From assembly GCA_016187725.1 (NCBI GenBank), contig JACPJE010000068.1, positions 1-64,000 of the forward strand: a stretch of 64,000 bases of DNA, in the 5' to 3' direction. Each line of letters starts with the position of its first letter. The first letter of the stretch is position 1. The position numbers and the translations under genes were made by a program. Source of the stretch: Candidatus Latescibacterota bacterium (GTDB taxonomy: Bacteria; Latescibacterota; UBA2968; UBA8231). Below the pieces are notes generated by a model. That model worked only from the letters and a program-made list of their open reading frames with translations, had not been told where the DNA came from and made no database searches. Below, in pieces: positions 34,323 to 43,646 of the stretch.

Positions 34323-35666
34323 TTATTTCACCTTGGCCATCAGCTGCTGGGTCAGCCCGCCCTCCTGAGTGAGCGCAAAGACGACGGTGTTGATGGTGAA
34401 TTGCAGGTGGCGCCGGCCGTCGACGGCGACCTGGAAATTGGCCGTCCCTACCTTGGCGGACTCGGTGACGACCTCCCGCGCCCCGGTGATGAACACGGCC
34501 AGGCGCTCGCCGATCACCAGGCCCATGTCCCCCACGTGCGCGGCGATCTTCTGGTTGTCCCGCACGGCCATGTCGAAATCGAAAAAGGCGTGGTACAGCG
34601 GATGGTCGGGGTTGAGGTACACGAAGCGCCAGTCCGCCCCTTCGTTCAGGCCCTGGGATTTCAGGGCCTGCCTGAACTTGTCGAAGAGCACGCCGTTCAT
34701 CTTTTCGTTGGGTCCCGAGCTGACGATGGCAAATCCCCCTTCGGCCAGATAGCGCCCCAGGCTTTTGATCTCGCCTTCGTTTGAAGAATGCGGTTCCCTG
34801 AACCAGTTGGGCAAAAGCAGCCAGGGCACCTGCTGGAGACGAGGGTCATCGAGGGGAATAGGCCCCATGTAGCTGGCTTCGATGCCGGTGTATTCGTCGA
34901 GGGCCTTGATCAGGAAGTCCAGGCTCTGGTATTCGGTCAACTGCGAGGTCAGGGTCACGGCGCTGCCCGATTCGTGGGCTTCGACCTGGGGCAGGGCCCG
35001 GCTGCGGGTAAAAGCCTGGGCCAGGTAGATGTAGCCGCTGATCTTGCGGCGGTCATCGGGGTCCTGGACTACCATGGCCTGATATTGGCCGGTGTCCATG
35101 TCCCTGATGCTGAGCATGTCGAGGGTCATGTTGACCTGCCCACTGGTCTCCTTGACCCCCCTGACCTCCACCTTGCTCAGCTCGGGCAGGGGCAGCGCAG
35201 CGCCCCCCCCGGTTTGGCCCGCCAGTTCGGCGCCCACGCCGAGGCGCGCCTGGCTGCGCAGCAAAGAGGGCGCGATCTTGGCGGCATCCAGCTTGCTCAA
35301 CAGCGCTCCGGTGCGCATGGCCGCCAGCTTCTGGATCTCCTGGGCCCGGGGTTTGGCCACCTTGGTCTTCTGGTCGCGGTACGCGTCCCTGGGCACCGGG
35401 CGCTTGCGGAATTCCAGCGTCCGGTTGGAGGCGCGCGGCACCTTGAAAAACACACTGGGCAGCGGCGGCGACCTGAAGGTGATGCGCTGCACCACCTCGC
35501 TCACCTGTTCCCCCAGCGCCAGGTACCCGGCCAGCGTCAGCAAGTGCAGCGCCGCCGACAGCGCCAGGCACCACCAGGCCGTGCGCTTCGAGATGCGAAA
35601 GGAGAACTCCTTGGCTGGGGAGGCTCCAAGAGCCCCCCCAGCCGCAGAGCCGTCAATGGATCTCAC
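34323..35666 (-). CDS. DUF4159-domain membrane-anchored protein
   Basis: 447 residues. I chose the GTG at 35666 because it overlaps the stop of the CBM9-like gene in a GTGA. One membrane segment (W-W-C-L-A-L-S-A-A-L-H-L-L-T) near the N-terminus is followed by a Pro/Lys-rich stretch and a C-terminal DUF4159 region (L-L-P-N-W-F-R-E-P, L-G-R-Y-L-A-E-G-G-F-A-I-V-S-S). The layout resembles TonB-like periplasmic proteins. Function unknown. Confidence 0.75.
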   Translation of the reverse strand: MRSIDGSAAGGALGASPAKEFSFRISKRTAWWCLALSAALHLLTLAGYLALGEQVSEVVQRITFRSPPLPSVFFKVPRASNRTLEFRKRPVPRDAYRDQKTKVAKPRAQEIQKLAAMRTGALLSKLDAAKIAPSLLRSQARLGVGAELAGQTGGGAALPLPELSKVEVRGVKETSGQVNMTLDMLSIRDMDTGQYQAMVVQDPDDRRKISGYIYLAQAFTRSRALPQVEAHESGSAVTLTSQLTEYQSLDFLIKALDEYTGIEASYMGPIPLDDPRLQQVPWLLLPNWFREPHSSNEGEIKSLGRYLAEGGFAIVSSGPNEKMNGVLFDKFRQALKSQGLNEGADWRFVYLNPDHPLYHAFFDFDMAVRDNQKIAAHVGDMGLVIGERLAVFITGAREVVTESAKVGTANFQVAVDGRRHLQFTINTVVFALTQEGGLTQQLMAKVK

Positions 35667-36619
35667 TGGGACAGTTTCTTGACGGTGCCCCAGGTGCTCT
35701 CTTCGACTGCAGTGGGTACCGACAGATCTTCCTGCAGGATGAAACGCGGCCACTTATTGTTGGTGCCTATGGTGGTCTGGTCACCGCCGAAGTAAGTTTG
35801 GCCGTAGAGATTGTCGCCATCGGGATCGGGGATGATGAAGCGGCCCCTGAAAGCGAACCCGGAACCGACCCTGTTGCGGTTGTCTGGATCAAAGAGGAAG
35901 ATCAGATCCCACGGGACACTGGATTCGAGGTAGTACCCCGTTGAATTGGGCCCGCCAAAGAGCTGGGCGCCCAGGAAGTAGTCGGGATCATCTCCGTAGT
36001 TGATCTGGGTGCCCGTGCCGTCCTGGAAGTGCTGGATCTGCATGGAGAACGCCGCGTCGTTGGCGTTTACCGGCGCGGCGCGGAAATCGACGATATTGTT
36101 GGTGTTGTTGGCGCCGGTGCCATCGCTCAGGTCAAAGGTGATCCAGAAGGTGTCGCGCTGCCAGAAGGCATTGTCGTTGGCGCCGTTGGTCCGGTCCTCG
36201 ACCACGTCGTAGTGGTTGTCGATGTTGTTGGCGGCGACGTAGAAGTTGTTCTCATCCCAGGAGAAATAATAATTGGTGGTGAGATCCACGTCGGTCCCGT
36301 TCTCCGCCGGATCTTCGCCATCAGCCAGGTAGAGGTTGTTGTCCACGTCGATGGCGTACACGCGGATGCGGCGCGAGATGAGATCCGAATCCTGCGTATA
36401 GCCGTACTTGTCGCCCCAGGCCCAGATATCCGAGGGCTTCCAGGACAGGTGGTACCCACCCGCCTCCAGGTCGCTGACGTTGCCGTCGACCTTCGGGGTG
36501 TATTTGGGAATGCCGCCGTCGCCGGAATGCCAGTACACGCCGTTGCCCATCAACTGGGCGCTGGCCGCAGTGGCCAGCGCCGTGAGCCCGACCAGCGCCA
36601 GATAAGGGACTCGTTTCAT
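35663..36619 (-). CDS. Secreted CBM9-like protein with WG-T-V-K tail
   Basis: 318 residues from ATG 36619 behind AAGAGGAGG. Signal peptide M-K-R-V-P-Y-L-A-L-V-G-L. The mature part has CBM9 (DOMON-like sugar-binding) features: K-V-D-G-N-V-S-D-L, W-D-E-N-N-F-Y-V-A-A, W-I-T-F-D-L-S-D-G and P-W-D-L-I-F-L-F. It ends TAVEESTWGTVKKLSQ, the tail shared with two secreted proteins at the start of the window. It overlaps the DUF4159 gene by 4 bp. Confidence 0.8.
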   Translation of the reverse strand: MKRVPYLALVGLTALATAASAQLMGNGVYWHSGDGGIPKYTPKVDGNVSDLEAGGYHLSWKPSDIWAWGDKYGYTQDSDLISRRIRVYAIDVDNNLYLADGEDPAENGTDVDLTTNYYFSWDENNFYVAANNIDNHYDVVEDRTNGANDNAFWQRDTFWITFDLSDGTGANNTNNIVDFRAAPVNANDAAFSMQIQHFQDGTGTQINYGDDPDYFLGAQLFGGPNSTGYYLESSVPWDLIFLFDPDNRNRVGSGFAFRGRFIIPDPDGDNLYGQTYFGGDQTTIGTNNKWPRFILQEDLSVPTAVEESTWGTVKKLSQ

Positions 36620-36682
36620 CTGTATCCTCCTCTTGTGGGTTAGGTTCACAAAATGGCACAGGGACCGCTCCTCAGTCTGTCC

Positions 36683-37489
36683 TCACCTCCTTTCCAATGC
36701 GAGTTTCGCGCGCGCCCCGCTCTCATTCAGCCCGGTAGCCGACTTCAGCGCCCCGGGTTCGGCGATCTCGCTGCGAACGGCAAAAGCGAATTCCAGATCG
36801 ATCTGCTGCTGGGGGATGTTGTAGATGCCGAATTCCAGGACGAACCCTTCAAAGCGCAAGGCCACCCTTTCCGTGTTCTGCGGCAGCGGATCGAAGACCA
36901 GTTTGCCGGTGTAGGAATTGCCCTTGAACACGAAGGAATCGCGGTGGTAGACCGCACCGCGCAGCACCCCCATGCGCTCCAGGTAGAGCTTTTGGATGTT
37001 GCCGCTCTGCACCCCGCGGGAAAGCCAGTAGGTCTCGAAGTTCCGGGGGTCCCCGTGCGCCCCGGCCCGGGTCAGCTGATAGGGATGCATGATCATGCCC
37101 CGGTCCGTTTTCAGCGCGGCCCTCTCGGGCTGCAAGAGCACCTTGTCGAAGGTGGGGTTGTTCAGCGTGACCTGGAAAACGGTAAAGCGCGGCGGCACGT
37201 AGCCCAGTTGCGGGTCCACCTGGCCGCGGTAGGTGAAGGGATTGCTGGTCTCCGGGTACTGGGAGTCCAGGTCCGCGTCGCTCAGGTGGCGCACCTTGAG
37301 CCGCAGCCCCTCCTTGGCGAAGACCGCGGCCTGGTCCACTGGATCCACCTGATACCCGCCGGCTCCCTGCACGGGGGTCAGTTCGGACCGGTAAGCCGCC
37401 CGTATGGGGGTGAGCGAGAGGCAGGCACTCAGCCCCACCAGCAGCGCCGCGGCCAGGGCGAACTCCCATCTGGGTGGTGAGATCTTCAT
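36683..37489 (-). CDS. Predicted lipoprotein, unknown function
   Basis: 268 residues. A signal peptide ends in the lipobox V-G-L-S-A-C23, so it should be lipid-anchored. The rest shows alternating hydrophobic strands (F-Q-V-T-L-N-N-P, V-F-D-P-L-P-Q-N, V-L-E-F-G-I-Y-N), as in an immunoglobulin-like fold. I do not recognise a family. It lies between the TPR protein and the CBM9-like protein in the envelope train. Confidence 0.75.
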   Translation of the reverse strand: MKISPPRWEFALAAALLVGLSACLSLTPIRAAYRSELTPVQGAGGYQVDPVDQAAVFAKEGLRLKVRHLSDADLDSQYPETSNPFTYRGQVDPQLGYVPPRFTVFQVTLNNPTFDKVLLQPERAALKTDRGMIMHPYQLTRAGAHGDPRNFETYWLSRGVQSGNIQKLYLERMGVLRGAVYHRDSFVFKGNSYTGKLVFDPLPQNTERVALRFEGFVLEFGIYNIPQQQIDLEFAFAVRSEIAEPGALKSATGLNESGARAKLALERR

Positions 37490-37509
37490 AATCGCTCTCA
37501 GAATTGGGC

Positions 37510-40500
37510 TCAGAAGCTCTTCAGCCGCAGTTTGACGAACTCGACGATGTCCACGCCCGTGCCCTCGGGAATACCCGTGGCGACTTCCAGCACCTTTTCA
37601 TAAGTCCCCCGGGCTTCGCTTCGGTTGCCCAGATGTTCCAGGGCCACGCCCTTGTTGGCCAGCGCGGCCAGCGCCGAGTAGCTCCTGGGGTACTGCTCGT
37701 AGACTCGCTCAAAGCCGCGCGCCGCCCCCTCGTAGTTGCCGCGGTCGAACTCGGCGAGGACCTCGTCGTAGGCCTTGCTGGCCAGATCCTCCTCCAGATC
37801 GGCGAGCAGGCCCTCGGCCTTCTGCGCCTCCGGCGTGCCCGGATACCGGTCGACGACCTGGCGGTAGGCGCGCTGGGCGCGCTCGAACTCCTGGCGGCTG
37901 TAGTAGTAATCGCCGATGGAGAACTGGGCATAGCGGCTGTAATCGCCGCCGGGGTAGGCCGCCACCAGGCGCTCCATGGTGGCGATGCTCTCCTGCTCCT
38001 GGTTCAGGTCCATGTAAGCCCAGCTCGCCGAATAGAGGGCCTTTTCGGCAAAGGGAGACTGCGGGTACTTGTCGCTCACCCGCCGGTAGGCTTCCTGGGC
38101 TTCCTGAAATCTAGTGGCGTTGTACAGATTCTCGCCGCAGCGATAGAGGGCATCGGGCGCCAAGGGGTCCTCGGGGTAGCGGGTCGCCAGGGCGCCGAAG
38201 GCCTCGGCAGCCTGCTCGTACTGGCCGAGAATTTCGCGGCAATAGCCCAGCTGATAATAGGCCGAGGGCGCCGCGGCGTGCTCGGGGTACGCCCCGATGA
38301 AGCGCTCGAAGGCCTCGATCGCCTCCTCGTAGCGCTCCAGGGAGAACAGGCTTCTGGCGCTCACCGACATCAGGCTGGGGCGATCTGCACTTTGCGGAAA
38401 ACGCTCCAGGGCCTGGTGCGCGACCTCGATGACCTCGCCGTAGCGTTCCTGTTCGAACAGGAGGGAAGTGAGGACGACGTAGGCCCGTTCCACCGTGGTC
38501 CGGCGCGCCGTGTCGGCGGCGGCGAAGCGGGCGGCGATGAGTCCCCTGGCCGCCTTTTCGGTCTGGTCGAGTTGGCTCTGGTCGTAATAGAGTTCCATCA
38601 GCATCAACTCGAACTCGGAGCGCTCCTCCGGCGCGGCAGCGGCCTCGATGAGCAGTTCGTAGGTATGCACGGCCTCGTCGGAACGGCCCAGCCGGGTCAG
38701 GGCCACCCCGCGGGTGCGGTAGGCCACTGCTCTCAGCCCCGGGGCCGGCTCGGCCGCCAGCAAATTCTCCAGATCCGCCACCGAAGCCTGGAGATAAGCG
38801 CCGGCGCCAAGCGAATCGCCGGTGGCATCGGCGGCGGTGCCCAGGTGGTACTGGGCCAGCCCGCGGAAGAAGAAGGCAAAGGCGCGCAACTGCCCGTTGC
38901 GGCTGTGCCCCAGCGCCCGGGTCAGGTGATCGACCTCAGCCCGGTAGTCGCCGCGCGCCTGGGCCATCCGCCCTTTTATGTAGTACAGCTCGGCCAGCGT
39001 TTCGAAATCGCCCTGGACAGCGGCGGTGTCGATGGCGCCGGCCACGTCAAAGCGCGAGTCGATCTCCTCCAGACGGCCGGCCGCCAGCAACAGGTCACCC
39101 GCCTCGGCCTGGACCTTGCTCCAGGAGGCCGCCTCCCTATGCACCCGGCTGAAGGCGTCGATGGCCTGGGCGGGCTGCCCCAGATCCTTGTAGACCAGCC
39201 CCTGGTCCTTCCACGCCTGGTCGGTGAGGGGCGATTCGGGATAGTCGTCGATCAGCCGCTGGTACAGGGCCACCGCTTCCTGGCGGGTTCCCATGGCAAA
39301 GACCGCCCGCGCCTGCCAGTTGAGCGCATGAGGCGCCAGCGGCGCCCGGGGGTACTGAGCCACGATGAGGGCGAAGGCCTGCGCTGCCTCGGCGAATTCC
39401 CCCAGGCCGAAGTGGGTCTGTCCCAACCCGTAATAGGCATCCTGGACCAGGGCGCTTCCGGGGTGGTGGCCCAGGACCTTCTGGTAGTACTCCCGCGCGC
39501 TGCGGAAATTCCGCTCGGCCTCCTGCTGGCCGGCCAGTTCTCGATAGGCTTCGGCGATGAGAAAATCGACCTGGTCGAGGGTCACCCCGATGGCCGCGGC
39601 CAGGTCGCCGTAGGCCTTCTGGTACACGGTGTACTCGTCGATGGCCCCGCGGTAATCGCCCTCGGCGTAGAGGGTCTTGGCGATCTTCAGCTGGACGCGG
39701 CCGCGGAAGTAGGGGTCCGCCACCTGTTCGATGGCCCGGCGCAGGACCGCGATGCCGGCCGCCACGCCCTGCTGCTCCAGGACCATGGTCGCCATGTTGT
39801 CGAAGGATTTCTGCACCAGCAGCTCTTCCTGGGGATAGCGCCGGGGCACCAGCGAATAGGAGGCGATGGCCTCGGCGATGCGCTTTTCGGCCGCAAAAGC
39901 GTCCCCGATGCGGATCTGGGCTTTGGCTACCAGCTCGCGGGTGGTCTCCTGGACCAGGCCGCGGAGGCGCTGCGCCTTCATCTCCTGGAGTTCTTTGTCG
40001 CTCAGGGCGGAAAAATCGTATTTGCCCACGAGTTTTCCGTAATCGGAGCGCGCCTGCCCGTACTGCCCTAGGGCGAAATGGCTCTCTCCGGTCTGGAACA
40101 GCGCCCGGTCGGTCTTCAGGGCGTCTTTGGAAATGGCCAGCAGCCGGCCAAAGGAGGCGATCGCCTCCTGGTATTCGCCCATATAATAGTGGGCCCAGCC
40201 AGCGTCGTAGAGGGCTTCTTCTCCGTACTCGCCGCCGGGAAAGCGCCTCAGCATTTCCCCGGTTTCCCGCACCACCGCGGCATAGTCTCCCATCTGGTAG
40301 CTGGCGCGCGCGATCTGATAGAGGGCCATCACCCGCATGTTCTCGGGGGCGCGCTCCTGGCCCTCGGCCAGCCGGCGGTAGAAATCCTTGCCCGCGTTGA
40401 AGGAAGAGCGCGCCTCGGCGAGCCGTTGGGCAGCGACCAGACTGTCCCCCTCCTCAGCCGCGTTCCTGGAGCGCTCCAGCAGGGCGCGGCCCACGTTGCG

Positions 40501-40770
40501 GTAGCTGTTGCCCAGCTGATAGGTGGCCGCCGCGCGGATGGGCAGCGTCAGTTCCCCGATCATCACCACGATGGAGTCCACATTGAGCAGGGCGAAGTTG
40601 GGTGTTTTCTCGATCTGGGTGAACACCTGGACCGCATTTTCGTGGTCATTGGCGGCGTAGTATTTCTGACCCAGCGCAAACCGGTCCTGCAACATTTCTT
40701 CCGTCGGGAAGAAATGCGCCCCCATGGCGCCGAAACCGATGGCGCTCGCGATTAGCAGAAGATAGGACAT
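37510..40770 (-). CDS. Large TPR protein, Tol-Pal/YbgF type
   Basis: 1086 residues. One N-terminal hydrophobic segment (M-S-Y-L-L-L-I-A-S-A-I-G-F) suggests export to the periplasm. Over twenty tetratricopeptide units follow (A-L-Y-D-A-G-W-A-H-Y-Y-M-G-E-Y, Y-Q-L-G-Y-C-R-E-I-L-G-Q-Y and so on), the pattern found in YbgF/CpoB and BamD-like proteins that scaffold envelope complexes. It follows barrel gene 3 after a 57-bp AT-rich gap. Confidence 0.88.
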   Translation of the reverse strand: MSYLLLIASAIGFGAMGAHFFPTEEMLQDRFALGQKYYAANDHENAVQVFTQIEKTPNFALLNVDSIVVMIGELTLPIRAAATYQLGNSYRNVGRALLERSRNAAEEGDSLVAAQRLAEARSSFNAGKDFYRRLAEGQERAPENMRVMALYQIARASYQMGDYAAVVRETGEMLRRFPGGEYGEEALYDAGWAHYYMGEYQEAIASFGRLLAISKDALKTDRALFQTGESHFALGQYGQARSDYGKLVGKYDFSALSDKELQEMKAQRLRGLVQETTRELVAKAQIRIGDAFAAEKRIAEAIASYSLVPRRYPQEELLVQKSFDNMATMVLEQQGVAAGIAVLRRAIEQVADPYFRGRVQLKIAKTLYAEGDYRGAIDEYTVYQKAYGDLAAAIGVTLDQVDFLIAEAYRELAGQQEAERNFRSAREYYQKVLGHHPGSALVQDAYYGLGQTHFGLGEFAEAAQAFALIVAQYPRAPLAPHALNWQARAVFAMGTRQEAVALYQRLIDDYPESPLTDQAWKDQGLVYKDLGQPAQAIDAFSRVHREAASWSKVQAEAGDLLLAAGRLEEIDSRFDVAGAIDTAAVQGDFETLAELYYIKGRMAQARGDYRAEVDHLTRALGHSRNGQLRAFAFFFRGLAQYHLGTAADATGDSLGAGAYLQASVADLENLLAAEPAPGLRAVAYRTRGVALTRLGRSDEAVHTYELLIEAAAAPEERSEFELMLMELYYDQSQLDQTEKAARGLIAARFAAADTARRTTVERAYVVLTSLLFEQERYGEVIEVAHQALERFPQSADRPSLMSVSARSLFSLERYEEAIEAFERFIGAYPEHAAAPSAYYQLGYCREILGQYEQAAEAFGALATRYPEDPLAPDALYRCGENLYNATRFQEAQEAYRRVSDKYPQSPFAEKALYSASWAYMDLNQEQESIATMERLVAAYPGGDYSRYAQFSIGDYYYSRQEFERAQRAYRQVVDRYPGTPEAQKAEGLLADLEEDLASKAYDEVLAEFDRGNYEGAARGFERVYEQYPRSYSALAALANKGVALEHLGNRSEARGTYEKVLEVATGIPEGTGVDIVEFVKLRLKSF

Positions 40771-40780
40771 TTCAATATGT

Positions 40781-40808
40781 AATATAAAGATACCAATCGC
40801 TGATACAA
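40781..40808 (-). promoter_or_regulatory. Possible internal promoter before the TPR gene
   Basis: On the minus strand TTGTAT (40808-40803), a 16-bp spacer and TATATT (40786-40781) sit in the AT-rich gap between barrel gene 3 and the TPR gene. The start would be only a few bases from the ATG at 40770. Confidence 0.35.
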
Positions 40809-40827
40809 CCTTTACAACCTCCCCCGT

Positions 40828-43632
40828 TCAGAACCCGAAGACCATTTCGGCGAAGAAGGTCCTGTTGCTCACCTCGCTGGTTTTGCGCTCTTTTCGCTGG
40901 TACTCAAAACCCATCTCGGTCACGGTGCTCCAGCCCAGATAGGTGCTCTGGGTGCGCAGCATGAGGACGTCGGTCCAGCGCCTGAAATTGTTCTCCCTGG
41001 CATTGTGTTCGTTGTGGTACACCGGCAGCAGGCCCGGAACGCCTTCCTGTCCGGCCACCAAGGCCGTGCGCTCGGTCAGCTTGAACTCCTCTTCAAAAAG
41101 GAGGCCATAGGTCGACCAGTGCTGGCGGAGTTCCGGGGCATAACCGGCGTCCCGCCAGTAGAGGTGACGCGCCCGGGCGGTGAAGGTCAGGGCCTTCCTG
41201 AGCGGGCGGCGGTACTCGATCCGGTGGGAGAGGGTCAGCCGGCTCAGGGTCCGGTCCTCCTGGGCCGTGCCGTCGGCAAATTCGTCCTCGTTTTGCCGAT
41301 TCAGGTTCCACTTGTAGCGGCAGCGCAGGCTCAGATTTTCGGCCGCCTGCAGATCCGCAGCCAGGTAGAAGGTGCCCGCCGTGCTGTTGCGCATCAGCAT
41401 CAGGTCGGGATCGGGATCCTTCAAATCCAGCAGCTTGTACTGCCCCTCGCGCTCCTGGATCACCATGGAGTTGACGCGGGGATCGGTCGCGTTCTTCCAG
41501 ACGTACACCGGATCGGCGATGGAATCCTCGACCCGCTTCAGGTCGCCCAGCAAGGCGAACTGCCCCCACGGTTTCGGTTGGTAATGGGTTCCCCAGCGCA
41601 GGTACCCGACCCGGCTTTCACCTCCGCCGGCGAGTTGTTCGCTGCGATAGAATCCCAGGCTCAGCTTGTCGAAACGGGGCCCGCTCAGATCGAGCAGACC
41701 GTGGTACCCCCGCTGGTCCCGGCTGTAAGGGTAGTCCGGCGCGTCGTCGTTTTCGGTCTGATCGGGCAGCCCGTTGTTGTTCATGTCGATATCGTAGATG
41801 AAGGCGGGCGGATCTGACCAGAAAAACAGGAAGGGCTCGTCCCAGTCGGGCACGCCGTTGGCGTTCTGATCCGTGTCGGGCACATTGTCCTTGTTCTCGT
41901 CCAGACCGGGAAAAACCCCCGCGTCGTTCTGCCCGGCCAGGGGCGTGTCGTCTGGCATGTCGTCTGGCCACTGGTCGCCGTCGTCGTTGTCGTCGAAGAG
42001 GTTGAATTCCTGGGTGAGAGCAGTGTTGGGCGGCGCCACGGGCACGTCCGTATGGAAGATCGCCCCACCGCGCCTGGAATCGTAGTTGCCGCTGAAATCG
42101 GCGGGCAGGCGGTAGACCTCAAAGCCCAGGCGCGGCGCCCGGGCCCCCAGCAGGGGCAACCTTCGCTGGGCTGTCAGATAATAGGCCCTCACCTCCTTGC
42201 TATTGCGGCGCCCTTCCTCAAAGGGGAATTTGAAATTCTGCACGTTGAGGGCGAATTCGCCGTTGACTTTGAGCCCGGCGTAGTCCATTTGCAGCTCCAG
42301 GCTGGCCAGGGTCTGGGCCGTGGGAAAACCGTAGTCGAAGCGCACCTCCCGGGCCGCTAGGCTGCCGGAGGCGCCGGCGGACCGCACCACGGTATAGGCC
42401 GGCTGCGTTTCGGGGAATTTGAAATCCAGAGGGTATTTCAGATCTCCCCCATCCCCTTCGAAACCGGCGGATTCGGCCGGATTGCTCCTGGGCAGGCCGG
42501 GCCATTGCATGGCCTTGGTCTGCACCGTGGTCCTGCCGGCGACGGTGCGGGTGAATTCGTGGGTGTGCTGCTGCCGCACCTGGATGCGGTAATCGCCGCC
42601 CACCTGGGCGATGAACTGGGCCTGGCTCGACTGAAAACCCGCCGGCATGGCAAAGGTGAATTCGATCATCTCCCCTTCGCCGGAGGCCTCCCAGTGGTCG
42701 CCCACGGCCCGGCCGGAGGGCCGCCCCGGATCCATGCTCGCCACCCATTCCACCTCTCCGGTGGCCAGTTCCTGCGCATTGGTGATGGCCTTTTCGTTGC
42801 CTGCCTCGTCCCGCCCCCGCACCACCACGTCGACGGCGTAGGCCGCCGCCGGGATGGATGTTTCGTGCGGCGAATCGTCCACCACCCGGACGGCGATAAG
42901 ATCCGGGGGCCTCATGCCGTTGGAGAGGTTGCCCCTGAAGATGCTGCCCTTGCTGGAGGAAGCGTCGGTGATATGCTGGTTGACAAAGGTGCTGCCCAGG
43001 CGCAGGACCGAGCCGATCTGGGTCTCCCAGTGCGTGCCCCAGAGGATCACCGGCGACCGCTCGTCCTGCCCGGTGGTGAAGATCGAAAAGCGGTCCCGGT
43101 CTCCGGCGCCCCGGCTGTAGATGAAACTGGCCTTGTTCTTGGGGCCGTTGACGTCGAAGCGCACGCCGGTATAGCGGGTCATGTTCAGGGTCAGGGGCGA
43201 GAAGCGCGTCTTGATCGGGGCGGTCTCCACCTGGTCGCTGCCCAGCATGACCATCATCGCATAGCTGCGCCCCTGGTACGAATCCTGTAAAACGGTGTAG
43301 TTGAAATCCAGGCCGACGGCATAGACGTTGCCGGTTTCAAAGCGCAACCCCTGCATCCGGCTCAGTCCCGGCCGGTCTTCGTCGGCCGAAAGCATCACCC
43401 GGCCCTGCATGAGGTAGCGGCCCAGGCGGTCGTAGCTGGGGGCATCCCAGCCGAAGACCGGAAATGGCGCAAAAGGCTCGAAGGCGTAATTCCGGTAGGG
43501 ATTGTACTGGCCGTAGTTGAGGAAGTCCCGCTGCACCGCGGTGCGCGAATTGAGCTGGGCGGAGGCCGGGTTTGCCGGCAGCAGGGCGGCCAGCGCCAGG
43601 CAGAGGGGCAGGATGTTGACGATCCTCGGCAT
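40828..43632 (-). CDS. Outer-membrane barrel candidate with calcium-type segment, paralogue 3
   Basis: 934 residues with a signal peptide (P-R-I-V-N-I-L-P-L-C-L-A-L-A-A-L-L). The C-terminus ends F-F-A-E-M-V-F-G-F, an aromatic-final strand like the BAM signal. Between residues about 540 and 645 lies an Asp/Asn-rich segment (D-D-N-D-D-G-D-Q-W-P-D-D, D-E-N-K-D-N-V-P-D-T-D, D-M-N-N-N-G-L-P-D), of the thrombospondin type-3 kind that binds calcium. It shares Y-D-R-L-G-R, the S-P-L-T-L block and this segment with two upstream genes. No characterised family is recognised. Confidence 0.7.
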   Translation of the reverse strand: MPRIVNILPLCLALAALLPANPASAQLNSRTAVQRDFLNYGQYNPYRNYAFEPFAPFPVFGWDAPSYDRLGRYLMQGRVMLSADEDRPGLSRMQGLRFETGNVYAVGLDFNYTVLQDSYQGRSYAMMVMLGSDQVETAPIKTRFSPLTLNMTRYTGVRFDVNGPKNKASFIYSRGAGDRDRFSIFTTGQDERSPVILWGTHWETQIGSVLRLGSTFVNQHITDASSSKGSIFRGNLSNGMRPPDLIAVRVVDDSPHETSIPAAAYAVDVVVRGRDEAGNEKAITNAQELATGEVEWVASMDPGRPSGRAVGDHWEASGEGEMIEFTFAMPAGFQSSQAQFIAQVGGDYRIQVRQQHTHEFTRTVAGRTTVQTKAMQWPGLPRSNPAESAGFEGDGGDLKYPLDFKFPETQPAYTVVRSAGASGSLAAREVRFDYGFPTAQTLASLELQMDYAGLKVNGEFALNVQNFKFPFEEGRRNSKEVRAYYLTAQRRLPLLGARAPRLGFEVYRLPADFSGNYDSRRGGAIFHTDVPVAPPNTALTQEFNLFDDNDDGDQWPDDMPDDTPLAGQNDAGVFPGLDENKDNVPDTDQNANGVPDWDEPFLFFWSDPPAFIYDIDMNNNGLPDQTENDDAPDYPYSRDQRGYHGLLDLSGPRFDKLSLGFYRSEQLAGGGESRVGYLRWGTHYQPKPWGQFALLGDLKRVEDSIADPVYVWKNATDPRVNSMVIQEREGQYKLLDLKDPDPDLMLMRNSTAGTFYLAADLQAAENLSLRCRYKWNLNRQNEDEFADGTAQEDRTLSRLTLSHRIEYRRPLRKALTFTARARHLYWRDAGYAPELRQHWSTYGLLFEEEFKLTERTALVAGQEGVPGLLPVYHNEHNARENNFRRWTDVLMLRTQSTYLGWSTVTEMGFEYQRKERKTSEVSNRTFFAEMVFGF

Positions 43633-43646
43633 GCTTCCGATCCGAC